NCBI RefSeq assembly: GCF_028736175.1
Contig: NZ_CP117880.1
Span: forward strand, 1,488,001 to 1,552,000
Origin: Sphingobacterium oryzagri
GTDB taxonomy: Bacteria; Bacteroidota; Bacteroidia; Sphingobacteriales; Sphingobacteriaceae
DNA: 64,000 nucleotides
Direction: 5' to 3'
The position numbers and the translations under genes were made by a program. Below the pieces are notes generated by a model. The model did no database searches and was not told where the DNA came from. It saw only the letters and a program-made list of their open reading frames with translations. Positions 54,028 through 62,960 of the stretch are shown piece after piece; the stretch's first letter is position 1, and each line of letters begins with the position of its first letter.

Positions 54028-54450
54028 ATGGGACTTTTGGATAAATATAAGGTGCTTCTTGATACGGCAAAAACTGCTGGTATCGATGATTTAAGTTTTC
54101 AAGAGCAGGATGGTGTTTTACACATCCGTGGTACGGCGCCAAATGCTGATGTAAAAAATAAGCTTTGGGATATCTATAATCAGATTGATCCAAACTACCT
54201 GTCGGGTGATGTGGTGATGAATATTGATGTTACGGCAGCGGTGGGCGGCATGCAGGTGCGCGTGATCACCCAAGAATCGAATTTAAATATTCGAAAAGGA
54301 CCGGGCACCGATCAGCCTATTCTGGGCAAAGTTGCGAAGGACGAAATTATTACATTGATAAGCCGTGCCAACGACCAATGGTGGCTGGTGCGCAGCAAAA
54401 CGGGAGAAGAAGGCTACTGTTATGCGCAATATCTTCAACCTGTCGAGTAA
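54028..54450 (+). CDS. SH3-domain protein with BON-like N-terminus
   Basis: 140 residues with no signal peptide. The N-terminal half (about 1-70) resembles a degenerate BON domain (FQEQDGVLHIRGTAPNADVKNKLWDIYNQID), and the C-terminal half is a bacterial SH3 domain (VITQESNLNIRKGPGTDQPILGKV; WWLVRSKTGEEGYCYAQYL). The layout is similar to LysM-BON proteins such as Kbp/YgaU but with SH3b in place of LysM. Translation probably follows that of the BON lipoprotein upstream. Ends with a strong terminator. Confidence 0.82.
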   Translation: MGLLDKYKVLLDTAKTAGIDDLSFQEQDGVLHIRGTAPNADVKNKLWDIYNQIDPNYLSGDVVMNIDVTAAVGGMQVRVITQESNLNIRKGPGTDQPILGKVAKDEIITLISRANDQWWLVRSKTGEEGYCYAQYLQPVE

Positions 54451-54460
54451 CGACTGCTAT

Positions 54461-54513
54461 GTGTAAAAAACAAACAGCCAAGCGAAAATCTTGGCTGTTT
54501 GTTTTTTTACACC
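54461..54513. terminator. Bidirectional terminator overlapping the MBL gene stop
   Basis: Long inverted repeat (GTGTAAAAAACAAACAGCCAAG and its complement) around CGAAAAT. It ends the SH3 gene and, on the other strand, the MBL-fold gene, whose stop codon (54507-54509) lies inside the outer arm. Confidence 0.9.
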
Positions 54514-55340
54514 TCTGCCAAAGTAAATGTTTCTTTTAAGCGAATACCTTTTTCTGTTTGTTGCAGGGTGCAGCAAGCATGCACGGGGTCGTGCTCTAAG
54601 AATAAAATATACTCGCTATCTACAATTTCCTGCCAGTAGGACTGCCGTTCTTGCATAGTGATCAACGGGCGAACATCGTAACTCATGACGTATGGCAAAG
54701 GAATATGTCCTACCGATGGTAATAAATCAGCCATGTACAATATTGTTTTTCCTTTGTATTGTATTTGCGGAAGCATCATCGACTCGGTATGACCGTGTGC
54801 ATAGCGCATTGTGATATTGGGAGAAAAAGCTTCGCCTTCGGTTAAAAACTGCAATTGTCCGCTTTCCTGGATAGGTAGAATATTCTCCTTCAGAAAGGAT
54901 GCTTTTTCTCGAGGATTTGGATGGATCGCCCAATCCCAATGCTGCTCATTGCTCCAGTAAATCGCATTTTTAAATGCCGGAATCAGTCGCTCTCCAGATC
55001 GTTTTACAGCGCCGCCGCAATGATCAAAATGCAGGTGGGTGAGGATGACGTCAGTGATATCATCCCGATGAAAACCATGTTGCGCAAGTGACCCATCTAA
55101 CGTCGCATCACCGTGCATAAAATAATGGCTAAAAAATTTTTCATCTTGTTTATCACCTATAGCGGTATCTACTAAGATTAGCCGCTTTCCATCTTCAATA
55201 AGGAGCAGACGAGTAGCCCAGGTGCAGAGGTTACGCTCATCTGCCGGGTTTGTGCGTTGCCAAATGGATTTGGGAACAACGCCAAACATGGAACCGCCAT
55301 CCAATTTAAAAAATCCTGTATCAATAGTGTATAGTTTCAT
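54507..55340 (-). CDS. MBL-fold metallo-hydrolase
   Basis: 277 residues with no signal peptide. The zinc site HxHxDH is read as THLHFDHCGG, with further ligands in YAHGHTESM and LEHDP near the end. The sequence ILVDTAIGDKQ before it is typical of lactonase-type and related hydrolases (AHL lactonase group), but substrate specificity cannot be told. It stands alone between the SH3 gene and the repeat tract. Confidence 0.88.
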   Translation of the reverse strand: MKLYTIDTGFFKLDGGSMFGVVPKSIWQRTNPADERNLCTWATRLLLIEDGKRLILVDTAIGDKQDEKFFSHYFMHGDATLDGSLAQHGFHRDDITDVILTHLHFDHCGGAVKRSGERLIPAFKNAIYWSNEQHWDWAIHPNPREKASFLKENILPIQESGQLQFLTEGEAFSPNITMRYAHGHTESMMLPQIQYKGKTILYMADLLPSVGHIPLPYVMSYDVRPLITMQERQSYWQEIVDSEYILFLEHDPVHACCTLQQTEKGIRLKETFTLAEV

Positions 55341-55643
55341 TTGGTATTTTTTTTAGCTAAATTTCGGCGTACGCCAAAAATGCGGCGTGTTCCTCTTTCT
55401 TTTGTATGTAAGCGACATCGACTTTTTTTTGACCGTCTCTACCAAATTTAAAAAATTAATAGGAAGATGTTGGTATGGCGGTAGTGGGAAAGTGAGAAAT
55501 TAAAAAGTAAAAATTCAAAAGTCAAAAGTAAAAATTCAAAAGTGAAAAGTAAGAAGTCAAAAGTTAAAAGTGGGAAGTCAGGAGTGAAAAGTCAAAAGTA
55601 AAAAGTTAAAATTCAAAAGTGAAAAGTCATAAGTAAAAAGGAT
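55341..55643. other. Intergenic region with repeat tract
   Basis: 303 bases between divergent genes. The left half is ordinary; the right half (about 55490-55640) is the low-complexity tract listed separately. No gene is seen. Confidence 0.5.
55490..55640. repeat. Degenerate AAAAGTnA heptamer/octamer repeat tract
   Basis: About 20 imperfect copies of a 7- to 8-bp unit of the form AAAAGT(C/G/T)A, including AAAATTCAAAAGT and AAAAGTCAAAAGT steps, running right up to 3 nt before the methyltransferase start codon. The strand is almost entirely purine with regular GT steps. Copy number could vary by slippage and so change promoter spacing or mRNA leader length. Confidence 0.7.
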
Positions 55644-56357
55644 ATGAAATCAACGCTTAAAGAGATCGAAGAGCGATTTGACGGGGATGTAGATCGGTTT
55701 TCCAACTTGGAAACCGGCCAGCAGACGACGCTTGATGCTCGTTTTAATATGGAATTAATCACTTCAGCAATTGCCCAACGGTATCCGCACTTGGGTTCGG
55801 TGTTGGATATTGGCTGTGGTGCGGGTAACTATCCGGTAAAATTGCTGGAAAAGGTAGCGGCAACTGATATTACCTTGGTAGACCTTAGCCAGCCGATGTT
55901 GGATAGGGCTTTGCAACGTGTACAAAGCTGTACAACGGCAAACGTAACTATCGTAAAAGGCGATTTTCGCACGACGGAGCTAAAAGAAGGTCATTATGAT
56001 GTTATCATCGCCACAGCTGTGCTTCATCATCTTCGCGATGATGAGGATTGGGAAAAATCATTCCGAAAATTGTACAATTTACTGCGAGAAGGGGGGAGTC
56101 TTTGGATTTTTGATCTGGTATACCAACGTGATGAAAAGCTGCAAACACTCCTATATACGGGTTACTATGGAGATTATTTATCGGGCTTGAAAGACGAAGC
56201 GTATCGCGATCATGTTTTTGCTTACATCGAGAAAGAAGATAGTCCGCGCGATCTGATGTATCAACTGGATTTATTAAAAAAAGTTGGATTTAGCAGCGTT
56301 GATATTTTGCATAAAAACCTGTGCTTTGCATCTTTTGTCGGAATCAAAGAAGGTTAA
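55644..56357 (+). CDS. Class I SAM-dependent methyltransferase
   Basis: 237 residues with the Rossmann SAM-binding motif I LDIGCGAGNYPVKLLE near 54-69, motif II/III VDLSQPMLD and motif post-II ATAVLHHLRDDEDW, and the GGSLWIFDLV strand, of the Methyltransf_25/UbiE-like group. The substrate is unknown; the leading region EIEERFDGDVDRF suggests a small-molecule or carboxyl methyltransferase of the SmtA/Tam type, but that is a guess. The repeat tract lies immediately upstream, and a strong terminator immediately downstream. Confidence 0.88.
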   Translation: MKSTLKEIEERFDGDVDRFSNLETGQQTTLDARFNMELITSAIAQRYPHLGSVLDIGCGAGNYPVKLLEKVAATDITLVDLSQPMLDRALQRVQSCTTANVTIVKGDFRTTELKEGHYDVIIATAVLHHLRDDEDWEKSFRKLYNLLREGGSLWIFDLVYQRDEKLQTLLYTGYYGDYLSGLKDEAYRDHVFAYIEKEDSPRDLMYQLDLLKKVGFSSVDILHKNLCFASFVGIKEG

Positions 56358-56373
56358 AAAAATAGAGCAAGCA

Positions 56374-56408
56374 TAAAAAAAGGACGTCGCATATGACGTC
56401 CTTTTTTT
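56374..56408. terminator. Bidirectional terminator between the methyltransferase and acrB genes
   Basis: Perfect inverted repeat AAAAAGGACGTC / GACGTCCTTTTT around GCATAT, 16 nt after the methyltransferase stop and 22 nt from the convergent acrB stop. Confidence 0.9.
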
Positions 56409-56429
56409 AGATGCTAAATGTCTAGGCAT

Positions 56430-59400
56430 TTAGTGTGCACTTAGATTTTTTGCTTTTTCTTCATCGAAGGAAGCTTCCAGTTCGGCTAATTTTTTCTTGC
56501 CATACGCCATTTTGGTAATGACATAGAATAGCACCGGCACGATAAATATAGCTAGTAATGTTGCGGCCATCATACCGCCGAATACCGTCCAGCCAATTGT
56601 TTGACGTGAAAAAGCGCCGGCACCGGTGGAGAGCATTAATGGAATAATACCTAGGATAAAGGCAAACGAGGTCATGATGATCGGGCGAAGCCTCAATTTT
56701 ACCGCGTCGATGATCGCATCCATTAATGGCATGCCGATGTCAACGCGTTCTTTCGCAAATTCTACAATTAGGATCGCGTTTTTCGCTGCCAAACCGATGA
56801 TCGTTACCAAACCGATCTGTGCATAGATGTTATTATCTAAGCTTGGGATAAGCGTTAATGTTAAAATCGCACCGAAAATACCAAGAGGCACCGATAGTAA
56901 AATCGAAAATGGTACTGACCAGCTTTCGTACAAGGATGCCAATAGCAAAAACACGAAAATAATACATAGCGCAAAGATCATGACGGTCGTATTTCCCGAT
57001 TGACTTTCCTGCAAGGATAGACCAGAGAAATCATACGAATAACCATTTGGCAAAGTCTCTGCCGCCACTTCTTCCAAGGCATTTAAGGCATCGCCCGAGC
57101 TATAGCCCGGTGCAGCCGATCCACTGACCTCAATACTCCGGAAAATATTATAGTGGTTGATAATCGACGGATTCTGTACCAATTCCCAGGTTACTAATGT
57201 ACCTAAAGGCACTGGCGCACCAACGGCATTGTTTACGTATAGCTTGTTGATGTCTTCAATATTCATCCGATAATTGTTGTCTGCTTGTGTCACTACTCGG
57301 AAGTTACGTCCGTAGCGCGTAAAGTCATTGATGTAAGACGAACCTAAATAAGCAGAGATCGTGCTGTATATTGACGACACCGGAACGGCCATTTTCTTCG
57401 CTTGTTCTCTATTCACCGTAATTTTAAAGTTAGGTGAATTGGAGTTAAACAAGGTGTAAGCCATTCCAATTTCCGGACGCTGGTTGGCGGCCGCTAAAAA
57501 TTTACCGACTACGCCTTCAAACTGTTTGATATCCACGGTTTGTTGATCCTGGATCATCAACGAGAAACCACCCGATGTACCTAGACCAGGAATGGCCGGT
57601 GGTGTCACGGCTAGAATACGTGCTTTTCCGTAAGCCGCATACTGCCCCATGATTGCGCCCGTAATATCTGCCGCTGTGCGTTTACGTTCGGCCCAAGGCT
57701 TCAAGGAGACAAATAGCGTCGCTGCATTTGATTTAAATGATCGGTTTAAGATATTGATACCGGAGATAAGCGTGATGTGCTCAATCTCTGGAAAGTCTTT
57801 TCGGAATTGCGTATTAAGCTCTTCCAACACCGCATTCGTACGACTGGCCGCCGAGCCTTCAGGCAAGTTTACACCGGCAAAAAAGGAACCGTTGTCTTCC
57901 GTCGGGATAAAACCGGTAGGTTTTGTTTTAAACATGTAGCCCGTGCCGATAAAAATACAAAGCAAAATAATCAAGGCTAACGGCGCTTTACGAATACAGG
58001 CTTTTACACCATTGGAGTATTTGTGTGTAACCCGTTCAAACCATACGTTAAATTTGTAAAAGAATTTGTTGAGTCCTTTAGCTTCTTTATTTACGGATGT
58101 AGGTTTTAGCAAGAGCGAACACAACGCGGGCGTCAGCGATAACGCAATAAAGGCGGAAAGCATAACCGAAACGGCAATGGTGATAGCAAATTGCTGGTAA
58201 AGTTTACCGACCATGCCAGGTATAAAACCTACTGGAACGAATACCGCAGCCAAAATCAACGCAATAGCGATAACGGGTGCCGTAATATCTTTCATCGCGT
58301 GCATCGTTGCCTCACGCGCGCTCATTTTGTAATGATCTATGTAATGTTGTACCGCCTCTACCACAACAATGGCATCATCCACCACAATACCAATAGCCAG
58401 TACGAAGGCTAATAATGTCAGGTTATTGATCGAGAAACCGAAGAGGGTGAAGAAAATAAAGGTTCCGACAACAGATACCGGAATGGCGAGAACAGGAATT
58501 AACGTCGCTCTCCACGATTGTAAGAAAAAGAATACAACCAACGTAACCAAAATCAAAGCTTCTACCAGCGTATGGATAACCGAATCAATAGAAGCGTGTA
58601 CTACAGATACTGTTTCGTAACCGACTACATAATCTACATCTTGCGGGAATGATTTTTTCATCTCGTCCAAAGCCGAGTAAATGCCTTCGGCGGTTTCCAC
58701 CGCATTACCTCCTGGCGTTTGCGCAATCATCATACCGGTAGATATCATGCCATCGGTACGAGTCGTTGTAGCGTAGCTAAACTGACCGAGCTCTACACGT
58801 GCTACGTCTTTCAGCAACACAATTGATCCGTCCGTATTGGATTTGATAATGATGTCTTCAAAATCCTCGACAGATGATAAGTCTGAATCGGTGATAACCG
58901 GATATTCGAATACCTGCGAATTTTGTAAAGGCGGCGCACCGACAGATCCTCCCGGAATACGTAAGTTCTGTTCAGAAATTGCACTGGAAATATCTGCTGG
59001 CGTCAATTTCAAAGTCGCCAGCTTATTGGCATCAAGCCAAACACGCATCGCGAAGGGTTGACCAAAGGCCGTAACATCGCCGACGCCTTTCACACGCAAG
59101 ATCGCATCTTTCACATAAAGGTTGGCGTAGTTGGCCAAAAATTTATCGTCGCGTGTTCCTTTTGGAGAAACTAAGGACACCAACATTAAGATATCCGTAT
59201 TCGCTTTCCGTGTGGTTACACCTAAGCGGCGAACAGCTTCTGGTAACGCTGGCTCTGCAATACCTACACGGTTTTGCACATCAAGCGTCGCAATGTCGAT
59301 ATCTGTTCCTACTTCGAAAGTCACTGTGATGGTCGATTGTCCGTTGGAAGTACTGTTGGACGACATGTAAATCATGCCCGGTGTACCGTTGATCTGACTT

Positions 59401-59600
59401 TCAATCGGTGTTGTTACGGTTTGTTCCACCGTTTGTGCGTCTGCTCCGGTATAGTTGGCCGTTACGGTTACCGTAGGCGGCGCAATGGAGGGATACTGAC
59501 TGATCGGCAACGTCATAATGGATATCGTACCGATAATCATAATCAATATCGAGATAACGATCGCCGTGACGGGCCTTTTTATAAATACTTCTGATATCAT
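56430..59600 (-). CDS. acrB: RND efflux pump inner membrane transporter (AcrB family, HAE1)
   Basis: 1056 residues, the normal length for a drug-type RND pump. Twelve transmembrane helices and the two periplasmic loops are visible; the start MISEVFIKRPVTAIVISILIM is typical. The proton-relay residues are present as Asp-Asp in GIVVDDAIVVVE (around 407) and Lys in IGLAAKNAILIVEFA (around 940). Last gene of the tetR-tolC-acrA-acrB operon, 30 nt after the adaptor gene. Substrates are not predictable. Confidence 0.95.
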   Translation of the reverse strand: MISEVFIKRPVTAIVISILIMIIGTISIMTLPISQYPSIAPPTVTVTANYTGADAQTVEQTVTTPIESQINGTPGMIYMSSNSTSNGQSTITVTFEVGTDIDIATLDVQNRVGIAEPALPEAVRRLGVTTRKANTDILMLVSLVSPKGTRDDKFLANYANLYVKDAILRVKGVGDVTAFGQPFAMRVWLDANKLATLKLTPADISSAISEQNLRIPGGSVGAPPLQNSQVFEYPVITDSDLSSVEDFEDIIIKSNTDGSIVLLKDVARVELGQFSYATTTRTDGMISTGMMIAQTPGGNAVETAEGIYSALDEMKKSFPQDVDYVVGYETVSVVHASIDSVIHTLVEALILVTLVVFFFLQSWRATLIPVLAIPVSVVGTFIFFTLFGFSINNLTLLAFVLAIGIVVDDAIVVVEAVQHYIDHYKMSAREATMHAMKDITAPVIAIALILAAVFVPVGFIPGMVGKLYQQFAITIAVSVMLSAFIALSLTPALCSLLLKPTSVNKEAKGLNKFFYKFNVWFERVTHKYSNGVKACIRKAPLALIILLCIFIGTGYMFKTKPTGFIPTEDNGSFFAGVNLPEGSAASRTNAVLEELNTQFRKDFPEIEHITLISGINILNRSFKSNAATLFVSLKPWAERKRTAADITGAIMGQYAAYGKARILAVTPPAIPGLGTSGGFSLMIQDQQTVDIKQFEGVVGKFLAAANQRPEIGMAYTLFNSNSPNFKITVNREQAKKMAVPVSSIYSTISAYLGSSYINDFTRYGRNFRVVTQADNNYRMNIEDINKLYVNNAVGAPVPLGTLVTWELVQNPSIINHYNIFRSIEVSGSAAPGYSSGDALNALEEVAAETLPNGYSYDFSGLSLQESQSGNTTVMIFALCIIFVFLLLASLYESWSVPFSILLSVPLGIFGAILTLTLIPSLDNNIYAQIGLVTIIGLAAKNAILIVEFAKERVDIGMPLMDAIIDAVKLRLRPIIMTSFAFILGIIPLMLSTGAGAFSRQTIGWTVFGGMMAATLLAIFIVPVLFYVITKMAYGKKKLAELEASFDEEKAKNLSAH

Positions 59601-59630
59601 GTTAATTCGTTTTGTTTAGGACTTCAACAA

Positions 59631-60776
59631 CTATTTCTGTGCGGCCTTGTCGGCTGCCGCTGTGTTTTCGGCGACTTTCGCACCCGGACGTACATTCATC
59701 AATCCGTCTACGACAATTTTTTCGCCCGCTTCAATACCCGATTCCACGACGACGTTTTCGCTCACTTTTAAACCCAGTTTAACAGGGCGCATTTCTGCCT
59801 GACTGCTGTCGTTTACCACATATACGTTGTATACGCCCAGCTGATCCTGAACGGCTTTGAACGGAATAATCACTTGCTCGCTCGTTGACGTACTCTTAAC
59901 GTTCATCGTCAGGTTCATGCCTGCGCGCAAGGTGTTTTGCGCGTTGTTGAACGTCGCGCGCACTTTAATTGTTCCTGTTGCCGGATCTACTGCGCGGTCA
60001 ATGATGGCTACTTTTCCCGGATTGCTGTAAGCAGAGCCATCTGGTAACGAAACTGTAATTTCGGTTGCCGATTTTCCAGACTGATAGGCCGCAAACTCGG
60101 CAATCTCTCTTTCGTTTATCTGGAATTCTACCGCAATAGGATCGATCGAACTTACGGTGTTTAATAATGTTGTTCCGGCATTTACTAATGCGCCGGTACG
60201 CACTTGTGATATGCCGACTGCGCCAGCAAATGGTGCACGAATAACCGAACGTTTTAGGTTCGTCTCGGCTGTCGTTAATGCTGCCTGCGCTCCCTGAATT
60301 TGCGCTTTCTGATTGTTTACATCCGTAACAGCATAATCTAACGTTTGCTTAGCAATCGCATCTTTTTCAGATAAGGTTTGGTATCTATTCAGGTCTTTCT
60401 CTAAGCGTTGAAGCGTCGTTTTTGCGATCTCCAAGTTCGCTTTCGCTTGATCAACGGCCGCTTGGTAGCGAATGCGGTCTATTTCATATAAAGGTTGTCC
60501 TTTGGATACGGATGCTCCGTCTGCTACATATATTTTGGTTATATAACCGCTCACTTCGGCTAATATCTGCGTTTCCTGCAATGGAACTACACTTGCTGGG
60601 TAACTTTTTATTCCAGAAACAATCTGTTTTTCGACTGTTGTGGTAGATACCGGTACGGCAGCTTGTCCTTGTGCGGCTGCTTGCTGCTGTTTGGATGATC
60701 CATCGCCGGATCCACAGGACTGCCAGAACAATCCTGAACCTATGACTAATGCGGAAAATAAATAGTTCTTATTCAT
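59631..60776 (-). CDS. acrA: RND efflux pump periplasmic adaptor (AcrA family)
   Basis: 381 residues with a lipoprotein signal ending at about Cys21 (SGLFWQSC). Barrel-sandwich domain with ILAEVSGYITKIYVADGASVSKGQPLYEID, alpha-hairpin (about 100-165; coiled coil), then beta-barrel and membrane-proximal domains with RAPFAGAVGISQVRTGALV and the ending EKIVVDGLMNVRPGAKV. It links AcrB to the outer membrane channel encoded 35 nt upstream. Confidence 0.94.
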   Translation of the reverse strand: MNKNYLFSALVIGSGLFWQSCGSGDGSSKQQQAAAQGQAAVPVSTTTVEKQIVSGIKSYPASVVPLQETQILAEVSGYITKIYVADGASVSKGQPLYEIDRIRYQAAVDQAKANLEIAKTTLQRLEKDLNRYQTLSEKDAIAKQTLDYAVTDVNNQKAQIQGAQAALTTAETNLKRSVIRAPFAGAVGISQVRTGALVNAGTTLLNTVSSIDPIAVEFQINEREIAEFAAYQSGKSATEITVSLPDGSAYSNPGKVAIIDRAVDPATGTIKVRATFNNAQNTLRAGMNLTMNVKSTSTSEQVIIPFKAVQDQLGVYNVYVVNDSSQAEMRPVKLGLKVSENVVVESGIEAGEKIVVDGLMNVRPGAKVAENTAAADKAAQK

Positions 60777-60811
60777 GGTTTCGTGTATTTCTTGTTTGAT
60801 AAGGGTTGTTG

Positions 60812-62146
60812 TTATTTCGTAATATCGACGGTGCCTAAGGCTTTTTGAATATCCAGTTTGCTAGATAATACCGCATACAACGCATTTAAGTAGTTCAACT
60901 GGCTAGTCTTCAGATCGGTCTCTGCCGTCATCAGCTCGAGGTAGGTTTTTACTCCCGCATCGTACTGCAATTTGATGGTATTGTACACATCCTCCGATAA
61001 TTCCATGTTTTCTTTCGAATTACGCCATTCGTTCATATTAGAACGGTAGCTGGCCATTGCTGCAGAATACTCCGTGCTAATCTGGTTTTCCAGGTTCAGC
61101 AAATCCCATTCGATACGTTCTTCCTGTAGTTCCGACTTCCGAATTTCCTGCAAGCGTTTGGTACCTGTAAAAATAGGTATGCTCAATGACAGTCCGACAG
61201 AAGAACTTGGGAAATTGGTCGAATAAAGCTGACTGAAATTATTGTTAAAGAAATTGGCATTATACATACCGTACGCTCCCAATTGCGGTAAAAATTGCCA
61301 CTTTTGATACTGTGTATTAAGCTTCTGAATGTTTTTCAGAGTTTCCGTCTGCCTAAATTCTACACGATTAGCATAGCTCAAAATTTCGGTGGTATCCAGC
61401 AAGATGTTACTCTCCATAGCTTGGTTTTCAAAAGAAAGACTCATGTTTTCTTTCGTGTTCATGCCCAGCAACATTTTTAGGTAGTCGTATTTGTAATCAC
61501 GCATTTCTGCTGCGGTTTTTAGCTCAGCCTTGGCATTGTTTAACGAAATCAAGGCGCGCTTGAAATCTGTTTTGTCCACCAATCCTGTTTCGTAACGCGC
61601 GTTTGCCTCGCTATACTGTCTCTGCAGGCGAACGATGTTTTCCTTGATAATCTTGATGGATTCTTCCGAAGTTAGGATATCATAGTAAGCTTTGCTGACA
61701 TCAACCACCGTATTAATCTTCGTACTTTCAATGTTTTGATCTTGTTGTAAGCGCACATATTTAGCCGCACGTGAAGCCTGAAAGAGCTCCGGACTTAAAA
61801 TCGCCTGGTCAATTCTTGCGCCGAATGCACTCGTGTTTTTTTGGCCCATTTGGATAACCTGGCCATTGATAACGTTGGTCGGTATTTGGATAGCGTGTGC
61901 TAAAGATCCCGTTGCATTGATTTGCGGAAACCAGCCCGATAGCGCCGATGCAATTTCCCGTTCGCCAATCTCTTTGTCGATGTTGGCTTGTTTCAGTTCG
62001 ATTTTGTTTCGTAACGCGAAGTTTATTAACTCATCTAACGTCGCATTGCTATTTAGTTTTCCTGATTCGTCCGTCGTTTGGGCATAGGTTGTGCCGGCGA
62101 TACAGGATGCCAGAAAGAAAGATAAAACAACTTTTTTGAATCTCAT
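60812..62146 (-). CDS. TolC family outer membrane efflux protein
   Basis: 444 residues. The ATG at 62146 is chosen because it starts a clean signal peptide (MRFKKVVLSFFLASCIAGTTYAQ) and lies 1 nt after the tetR stop. Two OEP repeats of long helices are visible (about 35-230 and 240-440), with typical AGWFPQINATGSL-like start (LSGWFPQINATGSL) and TYLELMTAETDLKTSQLNYLNALY near the end. It forms the trimeric exit duct for the AcrAB pump. Confidence 0.93.
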   Translation of the reverse strand: MRFKKVVLSFFLASCIAGTTYAQTTDESGKLNSNATLDELINFALRNKIELKQANIDKEIGEREIASALSGWFPQINATGSLAHAIQIPTNVINGQVIQMGQKNTSAFGARIDQAILSPELFQASRAAKYVRLQQDQNIESTKINTVVDVSKAYYDILTSEESIKIIKENIVRLQRQYSEANARYETGLVDKTDFKRALISLNNAKAELKTAAEMRDYKYDYLKMLLGMNTKENMSLSFENQAMESNILLDTTEILSYANRVEFRQTETLKNIQKLNTQYQKWQFLPQLGAYGMYNANFFNNNFSQLYSTNFPSSSVGLSLSIPIFTGTKRLQEIRKSELQEERIEWDLLNLENQISTEYSAAMASYRSNMNEWRNSKENMELSEDVYNTIKLQYDAGVKTYLELMTAETDLKTSQLNYLNALYAVLSSKLDIQKALGTVDITK

Positions 62147-62147
62147 A

Positions 62148-62726
62148 TTATTGATTTTTAACACCATTCCAAATAATTTCAATTAAATCTTCGCGACCTT
62201 TGGTCGTTGTTTTGCAAAAGCCATAGGTCGACATTTTTACGTGCGATGTCGCTGCACCTATATAGAGCGAAATGAGCGTAGAAAAGCTCACGTCTCGAAT
62301 GATCCCTGAGTCTATGCCTTCCTGAAAAAACATACGCATTCTGTCTGCTCCATAATACGTCGGGTTTTTCGTTTGCTGGATAAGCTCATAGTAAGGAGAG
62401 GAATAAAACTGTTCTACAAACCAAAAGATTTTTTTATTCGCCAGATAATAGTCTACTAAGCGCTTCCAGATGTAAAAAAACTTCTCTTTATACGAGAGAC
62501 CTTTTTCTACATTGAAAATATGCTCATTCGTTTTCACCCGGCAGTATGCAAAAAGCTCGGTGATCAATTCATCTTTCGATGCAAAGTAATGGTAGATTGT
62601 CCCGGTTGCTACATTAGCATGCGAAGCAATTTGACTCATTGGTGTGCCGTGAAAGCCATTCTCATTGATGAGCGTGAGGGTACTTTCAAATATTGCTTCT
62701 TTTTTATTTATCAATTGAACGTTCAT
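62148..62726 (-). CDS. TetR/AcrR family transcriptional regulator
   Basis: 192 residues. The N-terminal helix-turn-helix (about 8-52) reads AIFESTLTLINENGFHGTPMSQIASHANVATGTIYHYFASKDELI in two pieces typical of TetR proteins; the C-terminal ligand-binding domain is helical. The ATG at 62726 is chosen since an upstream start would cross the promoter. It is the first gene of the efflux operon, so it very probably represses itself and the pump until a ligand binds. The operator candidate overlaps its start codon. Confidence 0.92.
   Translation of the reverse strand: MNVQLINKKEAIFESTLTLINENGFHGTPMSQIASHANVATGTIYHYFASKDELITELFAYCRVKTNEHIFNVEKGLSYKEKFFYIWKRLVDYYLANKKIFWFVEQFYSSPYYELIQQTKNPTYYGADRMRMFFQEGIDSGIIRDVSFSTLISLYIGAATSHVKMSTYGFCKTTTKGREDLIEIIWNGVKNQ
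62716..62725. promoter_or_regulatory. Candidate TetR operator
   Basis: Perfect 10-bp palindrome TGAACGTTCA with near-symmetric AT flanks, typical of TetR/AcrR operators. On the minus strand it lies across codons 1-4 of tetR and just downstream of the -7 element, so bound repressor would block transcription start. Confidence 0.6.
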
Positions 62727-62733
62727 TCGGTTG

Positions 62734-62741
62734 CAAATGTA
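62734..62741 (-). promoter_or_regulatory. -7 element of the tetR-tolC-acrA-acrB operon
   Basis: Exact TACATTTG on the minus strand (CAAATGTA on the plus strand), ending 8 nt before the tetR start codon; transcription would begin at or almost at the start codon. Confidence 0.55.
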
Positions 62742-62919
62742 GTAAAAAAGAAATGGCGTAAATGTCAAATATTTGTTATAAATACGTTTAACTAAGGATA
62801 GGCGGTTTGCGGGGTTTGAACGTTTGGTTAAATTATTGTTAAATATCAGGTAAGCTGTTGTGCGAAATAGGCACGCTACTTATATTTGTATCATCATAAT
62901 TTAGGTTTATAATTGGTTA

Positions 62920-62960
62920 GTAAAGGTTTCCATTCTCCCCGTTTGGAAACCTTATTTTTT
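62920..62960. terminator. Putative hairpin after the cytochrome c gene
   Basis: AAGGTTTCC / GGAAACCTT stem with a 13-base loop. The long T-run is on the plus strand, the minus-strand side has only three T, so as a terminator for the minus-strand cytochrome gene it is weak. Confidence 0.5.
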
